From the NCBI RefSeq assembly GCF_000721265.1, contig NZ_JOFZ01000004.1:372001-436000 (forward strand): 64,000 nt of DNA, given 5' to 3'. The translations under genes and the position numbers were made by a program. The notes below the pieces were generated by a model. That model was not told the origin of the DNA. It saw nothing but the letters and a program-made list of their open reading frames with translations, and searched no databases. This DNA is from Streptomyces sp. NRRL F-5126 (GTDB taxonomy: Bacteria > Actinomycetota > Actinomycetes > Streptomycetales > Streptomycetaceae). Of this stretch, positions 23,463 to 31,239 are shown one piece after another (the first letter of the stretch is position 1; each line of letters begins with the position of its first letter).

Positions 23463-24553
23463 GATTCCCCCTCTCGCCGGTCGCGTAGATCGTAGTCTCG
23501 CGGTGCGGGCGCGGTCCCAGGGGCCGAGCCCGCCGGACGCCGGCCGCCCGTGCCCGCCCCCGTCAGGGACGCGCGCGCCAGGGCGAGCGCGCCCGGCAGC
23601 CCGTCGGGCACCGGGTGCGGTCTCACCCCGTACGGCGTGAGGCGGCGGCGGAGCGCGGGGAGCAGGACGCCGCCGGGGCCGAGCAGCGCGCCCGTCGTGA
23701 CGAGCGGGTCGCCGGGCCGCGGGCCGAGGGACGCGAGTGTCCCGGCGAGCCGCTTCGCCGCGCCCGCCATGATCCGCCGCGCCACCGGGTCGCCACGATG
23801 TGCCGCGTCGGCGACGGCAGGGCTGAGGGCCGCGAGGTCAAGCACCGGCCGTTCGTGCACCGCCTGGACGAGCCGTTCGCGCAGGACCTGCGCGTCGGCC
23901 GGGCCGCCCGGCGCAGGCCCGTCCAGGTAGTACGCGTGGACGGCCGCGGTCAGCACGGTCGGCGCGCCGCGGCCGTCGAGCTGGGCCAGGGCGGCCCGCA
24001 CCGCCCTGCGGCCGATCCAGAAGCCGCTGCCGTCGTCGCCGAGCAGCCACCCGTTGCCGTCGGAGGTGGCGACCGTACGCCCGCCCGCGATCCTGGCCGC
24101 CACCGCGCCCGTGCCCGCGATCAGCACGAGGCCCTCGGCGGGCGCGCCCGGGCCGCCGGCGAACGCGACCTCGGTGTCCCCGTGGACGCTCAACCGGTCC
24201 GGCCGCACGCCGAGTTCGGCGAGGGCACCCTCCAGCGCGGCCCTGGCACGGGCGGCGCCCGCGTTGCCCGGCAGCGACGAGCACCCCGCGAGACCCGCCG
24301 CAACCGAGCGCACGGCCGAACGCAGCGCGGGCGGCACGGCGCCCGCGACGGCCTGCCGCAGGTGGGCGGCGAGCACATCGGGCGGCACGGACAGGGCGTT
24401 GCCAGGACCCGCCGTGCCCGTGCCGAGCGGCGGTTCGGTGCCGCCGCCCGCCGCGTTGGCGACGGCCGCGGTGGCGACGGCCGCGGTGGCGACGGCCGCG
24501 CGCGTGCGGGTGCCGCCCGCGTCGATGCCGAGAACGAGGTCGTGTGCCGTCAC
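23459..24553 (-). CDS. N-acetylglucosamine kinase-like BadF/BadG-type kinase
   Basis: A 364-residue ASKHA-fold kinase: phosphate-1 motif LVLGIDAGGTRTRAAV, then GDTEVAFAGG, the adenosine motif LIAGTGAVAARIAGG and GNGWLLGDDGSGFWIGRRAVRAAL, typical of GlcNAc kinases. It would phosphorylate an amino sugar at O6 after uptake. A 15-bp tandem repeat has expanded the loop after phosphate-1 to AVATAAVATAAVANAA. GTG 24553 has AGGAGC upstream. Its neighbours (RpiR regulator, SIS protein, GH20) agree with amino-sugar use. Confidence 0.82.
   Translation of the reverse strand: MTAHDLVLGIDAGGTRTRAAVATAAVATAAVANAAGGGTEPPLGTGTAGPGNALSVPPDVLAAHLRQAVAGAVPPALRSAVRSVAAGLAGCSSLPGNAGAARARAALEGALAELGVRPDRLSVHGDTEVAFAGGPGAPAEGLVLIAGTGAVAARIAGGRTVATSDGNGWLLGDDGSGFWIGRRAVRAALAQLDGRGAPTVLTAAVHAYYLDGPAPGGPADAQVLRERLVQAVHERPVLDLAALSPAVADAAHRGDPVARRIMAGAAKRLAGTLASLGPRPGDPLVTTGALLGPGGVLLPALRRRLTPYGVRPHPVPDGLPGALALARASLTGAGTGGRRPAGSAPGTAPAPRDYDLRDRREGES
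24457..24501. repeat. Three tandem 15-bp repeats inside the kinase gene
   Basis: TGGCGACGGCCGCGG occurs at 24457-24471 and 24472-24486, and with one change at 24487-24501. In the kinase frame each unit encodes five residues, giving A-V-A-T-A type repeats. Changes in copy number would keep the frame. Confidence 0.85.
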
Positions 24554-24592
24554 GCTGCCGCTCCTGCCTCGTGTGTCCGGTGGCGAGCCCGC

Positions 24593-25480
24593 TCAGCGGT
24601 CCTGCTTGTACGGCCGCACGGCCTCGCTCGTCGCGGCCATCGCCTCCGTGCTCTGGCCGTACGTGCGCTGGGCGACCGCGATGTAGAGGAGGTCGAGCAC
24701 GGCCATCTGGGCGTGCCGGCTGAGGATGGTGTGCCCGGCGGGGCCGTCGTCCGTCACGGTCGTCGCGAGTACGGTGTCGACCCGGCGCGCGAGCGGCGAC
24801 GCGGGGTCCCCGACCACGGCGACCGTCGTCGCGCCGCGCGACGCCGCCTCCGCAGCCAGGTCGGCGACCTCGCGCGTGCGTCCGCTGTGCGACAGCGCGA
24901 GCAGCACGTCGCCGGGGCCGAGCAGCGCGGCGCCGGTCAGCGCGACCTGGGTGTCGGCCGACCACCAGGCGGGCACGCCGATCCGGTACACGCGCTGCTG
25001 GAACTCGGCGGCCATGCTGCCGCTGCCGCCCGCCCCGCACACCTCGACCCGGCGCGCCCCCGCGATGGCCGTCGCCGCGCCCTCCACGGCCGCGAGGCCG
25101 ACGTGCGCGAGCGTCTCGCCCACGGCGTGCCGCACACCCGCCGAGATGGCGGCCGCCACCTCGCCGATCCCCTCGCTCTCAGAGATGTCCCGGCCGATGT
25201 TGTCCTGCCACGTCTCGCGCTCCGAGCGGCCGGTGTCGGACGCGAGCGCCAGCCGCAACGCCGCGTACCCGGGCAGCGACAGCGTCCGGCACAAGCGCGT
25301 GACGGAGCCGGTGGACACCCCGCACGCGTCCGCCAGGTCGACGATGGTCATCCGGGCGGCCGCGGCGGGGTCGTCGAGGACCAGGGCGGCCGTTGTGCGC
25401 TGCGCATCGGGCAGCCCGGGCAGCAGCTCACGAATGCGGCCGACGATCCCGCCGTCCGCGCGGCCGGTGAGTGTGTCCAT
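24593..25480 (-). CDS. RpiR family sugar-phosphate-responsive regulator
   Basis: A 295-residue regulator. The N-terminal HTH_6 domain (GRIRELLPGLPDAQRTTAALVLDDPAAAARMTIVDLADACGVSTGSVTRLCRTLSLPGYAALRLAL) is followed by a SIS sugar-phosphate domain (ARRVEVCGAGGSGSMAAEFQQRVYRIG, LALSHSGRTREVADLAAEAASRGATTVAVVG). GGGAGG lies before ATG 25480. It leads the operon with the kinase and dehydrogenase and is divergent from the SIS gene. Two GAAGA/TTCTTC inverted repeats in between are its likely operators. Confidence 0.9.
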   Translation of the reverse strand: MDTLTGRADGGIVGRIRELLPGLPDAQRTTAALVLDDPAAAARMTIVDLADACGVSTGSVTRLCRTLSLPGYAALRLALASDTGRSERETWQDNIGRDISESEGIGEVAAAISAGVRHAVGETLAHVGLAAVEGAATAIAGARRVEVCGAGGSGSMAAEFQQRVYRIGVPAWWSADTQVALTGAALLGPGDVLLALSHSGRTREVADLAAEAASRGATTVAVVGDPASPLARRVDTVLATTVTDDGPAGHTILSRHAQMAVLDLLYIAVAQRTYGQSTEAMAATSEAVRPYKQDR

Positions 25481-25499
25481 CGAGGGCGCCTCCCGCAAC

Positions 25500-25514
25500 G
25501 AAGAATAATTCTTC
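25500..25514. promoter_or_regulatory. RpiR-type operator 1
   Basis: GAAGAATAATTCTTC is an inverted repeat with six-base arms, located 20 bases before the rpiR-type start, where it would cover the transcription start of the leftward operon. Confidence 0.7.
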
Positions 25515-25593
25515 ACGATACGCCTCCCGTCGCCCCGCGATTCCCCTTCCGCACCCTTGACTTGACGCGGAGGGGCGCGCACAGTCATGCGGC

Positions 25594-25610
25594 GAAGAGA
25601 AAAATTCTTC
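25594..25610. promoter_or_regulatory. RpiR-type operator 2
   Basis: GAAGAGAAAAATTCTTC shares the GAAGA/TTCTTC arms of operator 1. It lies 35-51 bases before the SIS gene start and downstream of TTGACT (25557-25562), a likely -35 element, so it should repress the rightward operon. Confidence 0.65.
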
Positions 25611-25644
25611 ATGCCTTGTCCCAGCGACTCCCTAGGAGCATCGG

Positions 25645-26394
25645 GTGCCGGACAGCCAGGAATTCCTCACGGCGGCACGTGCCGTGGTCGACCGGGTGGT
25701 CGCCGCGCACACGGAAGCGGTCGCCACGGCGGCGGAGCTGATCGCGAAGGCGCTGCGCGGCGACGGCGTGGTCCAGGCGTTCGGCACCGGCCACTCCGAG
25801 TCACTGGCCACCGAGATCGCGGGCAGGGCCGGCGGCCTCGTCCCGACCAACAAGATCGCACTGCGCGACCTCGTGCTCCACGGTGGCGCGTCCCAGGAAC
25901 TGCTCGCCGACCCCACGCTCGAACGCGACCCCTCGATCGCCCACCGGCTCTACGAGCTGACGGCGCCGCACCCCGAGGACGTGTTCGTCATCGCGTCCAA
26001 CTCCGGCATCAACGGCTGCGTGGTGGAGATGGCCCGTATCGTCACCGAGCGCGGCCACCCGCTCATCGCCCTCACCAGCCTCGAACACACCGCGCGCGTC
26101 GATTCTCGCCACCCCTCGGGCAAGCGCCTCACCGACTTCGCCGACGTGGTCCTCGACAACGGCGCCCCGTTCGGCGACGCGCTGCTGCCCCTGCCGGGAG
26201 GCGGCGCCGCCTGCGCGGTCTCGTCCATCACCGCCGCCTACCTCGCCCAGATGATCAACGCCGAGGTGGTGCGGCTGCTGACCGGCGCCGGGGTGACCCC
26301 GCCCGTGTACCTCTCCGCCAACGTGCCCGGCGGGGACGAGCACAACAAGGCACTGGAAGACCGCTACAAGGGCCGCATCCGCCGTAGCGCCTGA
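25645..26394 (+). CDS. SIS-domain sugar-phosphate protein (UPF0309-like)
   Basis: A 249-residue protein built of one SIS domain: GDGVVQAFGTGHSESLATEIAGRAGG near residue 35, then DVFVIASNSGINGCVVEMARIVTERGHPLIALTSLEHTA. Members isomerise or dehydrate amino-sugar phosphates. I recall a related Streptomyces protein, NagS, acting on GlcNAc-6-phosphate; the assignment here is only by resemblance. GTG 25645 has AGGAG upstream. It is divergent from the RpiR gene and followed by GH20 and GH29 genes, so it probably handles phosphorylated products of that pathway. Confidence 0.8.
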   Translation: MPDSQEFLTAARAVVDRVVAAHTEAVATAAELIAKALRGDGVVQAFGTGHSESLATEIAGRAGGLVPTNKIALRDLVLHGGASQELLADPTLERDPSIAHRLYELTAPHPEDVFVIASNSGINGCVVEMARIVTERGHPLIALTSLEHTARVDSRHPSGKRLTDFADVVLDNGAPFGDALLPLPGGGAACAVSSITAAYLAQMINAEVVRLLTGAGVTPPVYLSANVPGGDEHNKALEDRYKGRIRRSA

Positions 26395-26403
26395 CGCGCC
26401 ATC

Positions 26404-26421
26404 GGGCCGGCCCGCCGGCCC
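26404..26421 (+). terminator. Short GC hairpin after the SIS gene
   Basis: GGGCCGGC and GCCGGCCC flank two bases, ten bases after the stop. It is compact and may only attenuate transcription into the GH20 gene. Confidence 0.45.
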
Positions 26422-26490
26422 CGTGCCGGCGCCCGCACCGAAGCCGTCCCGTACCGTCCGCCGCGCCATCCACTCCCACCTGGAGCACGC

Positions 26491-28488
26491 ATGAACCGCC
26501 GCGACCGCACGGGCGGCGCACGCCGCCCGCGCGCGAGACACCTCACCTCGCTCCTCGCCGCCGCCGGACTCCTCGCGGCCGGCCTCGCCGGCGCCACCCC
26601 CGCCGGCGCGGCGAGCACCCCAGAACCCGCCGCGCCCGCCGCGCCCGCCGTGATCCCCGCGCCGCACCAGTGGACGCCGGGCGGCGGCACGCTGCGGCTG
26701 GGCGCCCGTACCCGTATCGACACCGACAGGGCCGCAACGGCCACCGCGCGCCTGCTCGCCGGCGAGCTGCGCGAGTCCCTCGGCCGCGACGTGCCCGTCA
26801 CGCACGGCAGGTCGAGACCCGGGGACATCGTGCTCCGCGTCGACCCGTCGAGGCGCGACCTCGGAACGGAGGGCTACGCCCTGTCGGTCACCGACCGGGT
26901 GCGCGTCACCGGCCACGGCGGCGCCGGCGTCTTCTACGGGACACGCACACTCCTCCAGGAGCTGCGGACGTCCAAGGCGCTGCCGACAGGGCACACCACG
27001 GACGTACCGTCGTCGGGCGAGCGAGCCGTCGGCGTGTGCGCCTGCTACACCTACAACACGGACGCCTGGCTGACCCGCCTCATCAAGGACATGGCGTACC
27101 TGAAACTGAACACACTGCACCTGGAACTCAAGGTCAAGAGCGCCGAATACCCCGCGGTCAACACCTTCTCCTACTACACACCGCGCGAGGTGCGCGGCAT
27201 CGTCGCGCTCGCCGCCCGCTACCACATCACCGTGATCCCGGAGATCAACTCCCCGGGCCACATGGACCCCTACCTCACGCCCTACCCGGACCTCCAACTC
27301 GCCGACACCACAGGGGCCCCCGACCCGACACGGCTCGACATCACCGACCCCGGCGCGTTCACCTTCTACACGCACCTGATCGACGCCGACCTCGCGGTGT
27401 TCCCGGGGCCCTACTTCCACATGGGCGCCGACGAGTACATGATCCGCTCCGCCTACTCCCACTACCCCCAGCTGCTCGCCTACGCGCGGCAGAAGTTCGG
27501 CCCCGACGCCACCCCGCAGGACGCCTACATCGACTTCGTCAACCGCGTCGACGCGTACGTACGGTCCAAGGGCCGCACCCTGCGCATCTGGAACGACGGC
27601 CTCACCGGCGAGAACACCGTGCCACTCAACAAGGACGTCGTCGTCGAGCACTGGCTGCCCGAGCCGGTCACCTCCCAGCAACTCCTCGACCAGGGCTACC
27701 GGGTGATGAACGCGAGCGACGCCCTGTACTACGTGCGCGGCAGCTACCGGCCGGACGCGCAGAAGCTGTACGACGAGGGCTGGACGCCCTCCGACTTCGC
27801 CGACGGTACGGCCACCTCGCACCGGGACGGCATCACGGGCGCCGAGTACATGGTGTGGCCCGACAACTACGGCAAGGAGACCGAGAACCAGGCGCAGCAA
27901 GGGATGTTCGACTCGCTGCGCGTCTTCGCGCAGGGCGCCTGGGGAGGTCCGAAACCAACCGCCGACTACGCGGGCTTCACCGCCCTCGCCGCCACCGTGG
28001 GCCACGCACCCGGCTGGGGCCCCGCCTGGACGCAGCCGGTGGCCGACGGCTCTTACAGCCTGCGCTCGGCGACCGGTGCCACCCTCACCGCGGGCCCGAC
28101 TCCGGCGCCCGGCGCCCCGCTGACCGCTGTGCGCGGGAAGCAGCAGGCGGGCGGCTGGCGGCTGACCAAGACCGACGACGGCTACTACCGGGTCCTCGAC
28201 GCGGGCAGCGGCCTGTGCGCCGACGTGTCGCGCGGCGCATCGAACGCGATGCACGTCGTCGAGCGGGCGGGCGCCGCCGCGACGGCCGAGACGTGCACCG
28301 CGGCCGCCTCGCAGAAGTGGCAGCTGGAACCGGCGCCGGGCGGCTACCGGCTGGTCGACGCGATCACCCAGCAGGTCCTCACCGTGACCTCCGCGGGCGC
28401 CGCCGTCCAGCGGCCCCGGGACACCGCGCGGCACGCCGTCTGGCACCTCGCACCCCAGGCTCCGGCCGCGACACGGCAAGGAAGGTGA
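26491..28488 (+). CDS. Secreted GH20 beta-N-acetylhexosaminidase with C-terminal ricin-type lectin domain
   Basis: A 665-residue exported enzyme. A Sec-type signal ends near ATPAGA (residue 40). GH20b domain residues about 52-175 are followed by the TIM barrel with the catalytic pair in YFHMGADEYM (Asp314-Glu315) and EINSPGHMD. The last 140 residues (GSYSLRSATGATLTAGPTPAPG to HAVWHLAP) form a beta-trefoil sugar-binding domain. The enzyme releases terminal GlcNAc/GalNAc from glycans outside the cell. The strand before the barrel reads VGVCACYTYNTDAWL, lacking the usual Asp-x-x-Arg, so specificity may differ (lacto-N-biosidase-like enzymes vary here). It is followed four bases later by GH29. 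Confidence 0.85.
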   Translation: MNRRDRTGGARRPRARHLTSLLAAAGLLAAGLAGATPAGAASTPEPAAPAAPAVIPAPHQWTPGGGTLRLGARTRIDTDRAATATARLLAGELRESLGRDVPVTHGRSRPGDIVLRVDPSRRDLGTEGYALSVTDRVRVTGHGGAGVFYGTRTLLQELRTSKALPTGHTTDVPSSGERAVGVCACYTYNTDAWLTRLIKDMAYLKLNTLHLELKVKSAEYPAVNTFSYYTPREVRGIVALAARYHITVIPEINSPGHMDPYLTPYPDLQLADTTGAPDPTRLDITDPGAFTFYTHLIDADLAVFPGPYFHMGADEYMIRSAYSHYPQLLAYARQKFGPDATPQDAYIDFVNRVDAYVRSKGRTLRIWNDGLTGENTVPLNKDVVVEHWLPEPVTSQQLLDQGYRVMNASDALYYVRGSYRPDAQKLYDEGWTPSDFADGTATSHRDGITGAEYMVWPDNYGKETENQAQQGMFDSLRVFAQGAWGGPKPTADYAGFTALAATVGHAPGWGPAWTQPVADGSYSLRSATGATLTAGPTPAPGAPLTAVRGKQQAGGWRLTKTDDGYYRVLDAGSGLCADVSRGASNAMHVVERAGAAATAETCTAAASQKWQLEPAPGGYRLVDAITQQVLTVTSAGAAVQRPRDTARHAVWHLAPQAPAATRQGR

Positions 28489-28492
28489 CGCC

Positions 28493-30397
28493 ATGATCAG
28501 CCGTCGAGGGGTCCTGGCCGCGGGGGCCGCTGCCGGGGCCGCCGCGTTCACCCCCGTCCAGGCGACGGCAGCGCCCGCCGGGAAGGCGCCGCAGGGCGCC
28601 CACCCGCCCGGCCGACCCGCCTCCGTGGTCGAGGTCGCCGCGGGCGACACACCGGCCGAGATCGTCGCCAAGGCCGCGCGCATCGTGCCGAGGCCGCCAC
28701 AACTCGCCTGGCAGGCCCGGGAAGTGACGGGCTTCACCCACTTCGGCATGAACACTTTCACCGACCGGGAGTGGGGCTCCGGATGCGAGGACGAGGCCAC
28801 CTTCGCCCCCGCCGAGGCCGACATCGACCAGTGGATGCGCGCCTACCGTGCGGCCGGGATGAAGCAGGTGATGCTCACCGCGAAGCACCACGACGGCTTC
28901 GTCCTCTACCCCACCCGCTACACCAACCACTCGGTGGTCGCCTCGCCCTGGTGGTACACCGGCGGCCGGCCGGACCGCGCGGCCACGGCCGCCAGGGCGC
29001 GCGCCGCCGCTCGGCGCGCCACCGGCCCGTGGGCGTACTGGCGTGCCAGGAACGCGGGCAACGTCAATCCGCGCGGCGATCTGCTCGGCACCTACCTGGA
29101 CGCCGCACGTGCGGTAGGCCTCAAGGTGGGCGTCTACCTGTCGCCCGCGGACGGCGCCGAACTCCCGCACGCCTGGCACGCCGGCTGGGTGCGGGACATC
29201 GTCGCCAAGCACGACGCGGGCGGCTCCCTCAGCATCGAGGAGCAGTCGACCTACGACGACCGGGCCCGGACCCCGGCCGGCATGGGACGCTACGGCAGCG
29301 GCAGCCCCGTCACCGCCCGCACCATCCCGACGCTCGTGCCCGGCGACGACCGCGAGGACGCCGTACGCTCGGGGCGGCTGCCGGTGTTCCATGTCAGGGC
29401 CGACGGCTACAACGCCTACTACCTCAACCAACTGTACGAACTGTTCACGCAGTACGGGCCGATCGACGAACTGTGGCTCGACGGCGCCAACCCGTGGACG
29501 TCGAGCGGCATCAGCGAGACCTATGACTTCACCTCCTGGTTCGCGCTGATCCACGCTCTCGCACCGGACACCGTCACGTTCGCGGGCCCGCAGGGCACCC
29601 GGTGGGTAGGCAACGAGGAGGGCCGGGCGCGCCTGACGGAGTGGAGTGTCACCCCGGCGACGGCCGACCCGGACACCGCACACGGGGAGACCCTGCTCCC
29701 CGGCGGCCCGCAGGCGGAGGACATCGGTTCGGACGCGGCCATCACCGCGCCAGGGGTGCGCTACCTGCAGTGGTTCCCGGCCGAGGCGGACGTCTCCATC
29801 CGCCCCGGCTGGTTCTGGCACGCGTCCGAACACCCGAAGAGCGCCGAGCAGTTGACACGGCTGTTCGAGGAGTCGGTGGGACGCAACGCGGTGCTGCTCC
29901 TCAACGTCCCGCCGGCAATCTCGGGGCGCGTCGCCGACGAGGACGTGGCCGCGCTCACCGCGTTCGGCCGCACGGTGTCACGGACATACGGCCGCAACCT
30001 CCTGGCGGGCGCCGAACCCGCGCACACGGCACGGGCGCTCACCGGCGACGGGACGGGCACGGCATGGTCCCCGCATGGTGGCGCCACCACGGGCACGCTG
30101 GAGCTGCGGCTCCGCGGTGATGCCACATTCGACAGGATCCGCCTGGGCGAGGACATCGCCAGGGGCCAGCACGTGCAACGGTTCGCGTGCGACGCCTGGA
30201 CGGGCACGGATTGGACGGAGATCGCGACGGGCACCACCATCGGCTACGCGCGCATTCTGCCCCTCGCCGATCCCGTGACCACGCGCGCGCTCCGCGTCCG
30301 CGTCACAGCCGCCCGCGCCAGACCCCGCCTGGCCACGCTCGGCCTGTATCGCACGGCCCGGGACCCGAAGGACGAGGTGGACGCGGCGCACCGCTGA
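28493..30397 (+). CDS. Tat-secreted GH29 alpha-L-fucosidase
   Basis: A 634-residue exported glycosidase. The Tat signal is MISRRGVLAAGAAAGAAA. Family blocks are TGFTHFGMNTFTDREWGSG, MKQVMLTAKHHDGFVLYPT and GPIDELWLDG, with Asp330 as the expected nucleophile. The end (residues about 500-634) looks like a discoidin-type carbohydrate-binding domain finishing LGLYRTA. It has long insertions around residues 158-195 and 220-300 compared with the core fold. GGAAGG overlaps the end of the GH20 gene, and the two genes are four bases apart, so they are co-expressed to strip fucose and hexosamine from host or fungal glycans. Confidence 0.85.
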   Translation: MISRRGVLAAGAAAGAAAFTPVQATAAPAGKAPQGAHPPGRPASVVEVAAGDTPAEIVAKAARIVPRPPQLAWQAREVTGFTHFGMNTFTDREWGSGCEDEATFAPAEADIDQWMRAYRAAGMKQVMLTAKHHDGFVLYPTRYTNHSVVASPWWYTGGRPDRAATAARARAAARRATGPWAYWRARNAGNVNPRGDLLGTYLDAARAVGLKVGVYLSPADGAELPHAWHAGWVRDIVAKHDAGGSLSIEEQSTYDDRARTPAGMGRYGSGSPVTARTIPTLVPGDDREDAVRSGRLPVFHVRADGYNAYYLNQLYELFTQYGPIDELWLDGANPWTSSGISETYDFTSWFALIHALAPDTVTFAGPQGTRWVGNEEGRARLTEWSVTPATADPDTAHGETLLPGGPQAEDIGSDAAITAPGVRYLQWFPAEADVSIRPGWFWHASEHPKSAEQLTRLFEESVGRNAVLLLNVPPAISGRVADEDVAALTAFGRTVSRTYGRNLLAGAEPAHTARALTGDGTGTAWSPHGGATTGTLELRLRGDATFDRIRLGEDIARGQHVQRFACDAWTGTDWTEIATGTTIGYARILPLADPVTTRALRVRVTAARARPRLATLGLYRTARDPKDEVDAAHR

Positions 30398-30409
30398 CGG
30401 GACAGACCT

Positions 30410-30448
30410 GACCGGCAAGGCGCGGCCGAGGCTCGTCGCCTACCGGTC
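30410..30448. terminator. Imperfect hairpin between convergent genes
   Basis: GACCGG and CCGGTC, extended imperfectly by AAGGCG/CGCCT, lie between the GH29 stop and the end of the TetR gene, which they overlap by a few codons. Confidence 0.35.
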
Positions 30449-31150
30449 GGGCCCCTCACTTCCCGCGGGGTGGACGGTCTCGATGCCGGCCAGGATGAGA
30501 TCGACGCCGGCGGCGAACTGCTCTCGGTCGTCGTGTTCGCGCAGGTGTGTCCCGGCCCTGTGCATGGACGGGTATCTGGCGGGGTCGAGCCGCGCCCACC
30601 GTTCGGCGACATCGGCGAGGAATGCCGAGCGGTCCGTGTCGCTGCCCGCGAGCGCGCGCGCGTTGGCGGCGTTCTGGCCGGCGACGCCGAGTATGTAGTT
30701 CACGAGCACACCCGCGGAGTCGGGCAGCGCCCGCTCGGGCACTCCGAGCTCCCGCAGCCGCCCACTGACGCTCTCGTAGATGTCCAGCAGCGCCGGCCGC
30801 CAGGGCTCCCTGCCCAGTTGGGCGCCGACCCATGGGTGGGCGTCGATCGCATCGAACAGGCCGAGCGCGACGGCGCGCAGCGCCTGCCGGGGCCCGGCGC
30901 CGGGTTCGGGGCCGGGCACGGCGCGGGTGATCACGTGCTCGGTGGCTGCCGCGAGCAGCTCGTTCCTGTCCGCGACATGGTGATAGATCGCGCCGTACCC
31001 GGTGGCGAGCCGCACGGTGAGGGCGCGCAGCGTCAGCGCGTCCTCACCCTCGGCGTCGAGCAGGTCGGCGGCGGCCTTGACGATCACGTCCCTGGACAGC
31101 GGATCCGTACGTCGCGGGGCGCGTCCGGCCCGCCCGGGTCTGGTCACCAT
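30440..31150 (-). CDS. TetR family repressor of the adjacent monooxygenase
   Basis: A 236-residue repressor. The HTH is LSRDVIVKAAADLLDAEGEDALTLRALTVRLATGYGAIYHHVADRNELL (about residues 19-67), and the C-terminal ligand domain is of the TetR_C type. ATG 31150 is preferred because GAGAAT (31158-31163 on this strand) lies seven bases before it as a leaderless-type -10; ATG 31159 is the alternative. It is divergent from a TetX-like monooxygenase, and two matching palindromes lie between them. Confidence 0.88.
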   Translation of the reverse strand: MVTRPGRAGRAPRRTDPLSRDVIVKAAADLLDAEGEDALTLRALTVRLATGYGAIYHHVADRNELLAAATEHVITRAVPGPEPGAGPRQALRAVALGLFDAIDAHPWVGAQLGREPWRPALLDIYESVSGRLRELGVPERALPDSAGVLVNYILGVAGQNAANARALAGSDTDRSAFLADVAERWARLDPARYPSMHRAGTHLREHDDREQFAAGVDLILAGIETVHPAGSEGPDR

Positions 31151-31170
31151 GGCGCCCATTCTCGCACAGA

Positions 31171-31185
31171 TGGATCGGCGATCCA
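31171..31185. promoter_or_regulatory. TetR operator 1
   Basis: TGGATCGGCGATCCA is a perfect 15-bp palindrome around one central base, located 21-35 bases before the repressor start, so repression of its own gene is expected. Confidence 0.75.
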
Positions 31186-31202
31186 AGCGTGTGCTAGCGT
31201 CG

Positions 31203-31219
31203 TTGGAGTGACGATCCAA
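31203..31219. promoter_or_regulatory. TetR operator 2
   Basis: TTGGAGTGACGATCCAA shares TTGGA and CGATCCA with operator 1 and ends 20 bases before the monooxygenase ATG, next to the TAGCGT (31195-31200) -10 candidate. Confidence 0.65.
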
Positions 31220-31239
31220 TCAACCCTCGGAGGCATACG

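Noticed and set aside
24554..26490. Search for a DasR-type site near the amino-sugar genes
   Set aside because: No TGGTCTAGACCA-like palindrome was found in the gaps. The GAAGA/TTCTTC repeats explain the regulation better.
25801..28824. A 1007-codon leftward frame opposite the SIS and GH20 genes
   Set aside because: It mirrors two convincing glycan-use genes and has the Val/Gly/Arg-rich composition of antisense reading; no domain is recognisable.
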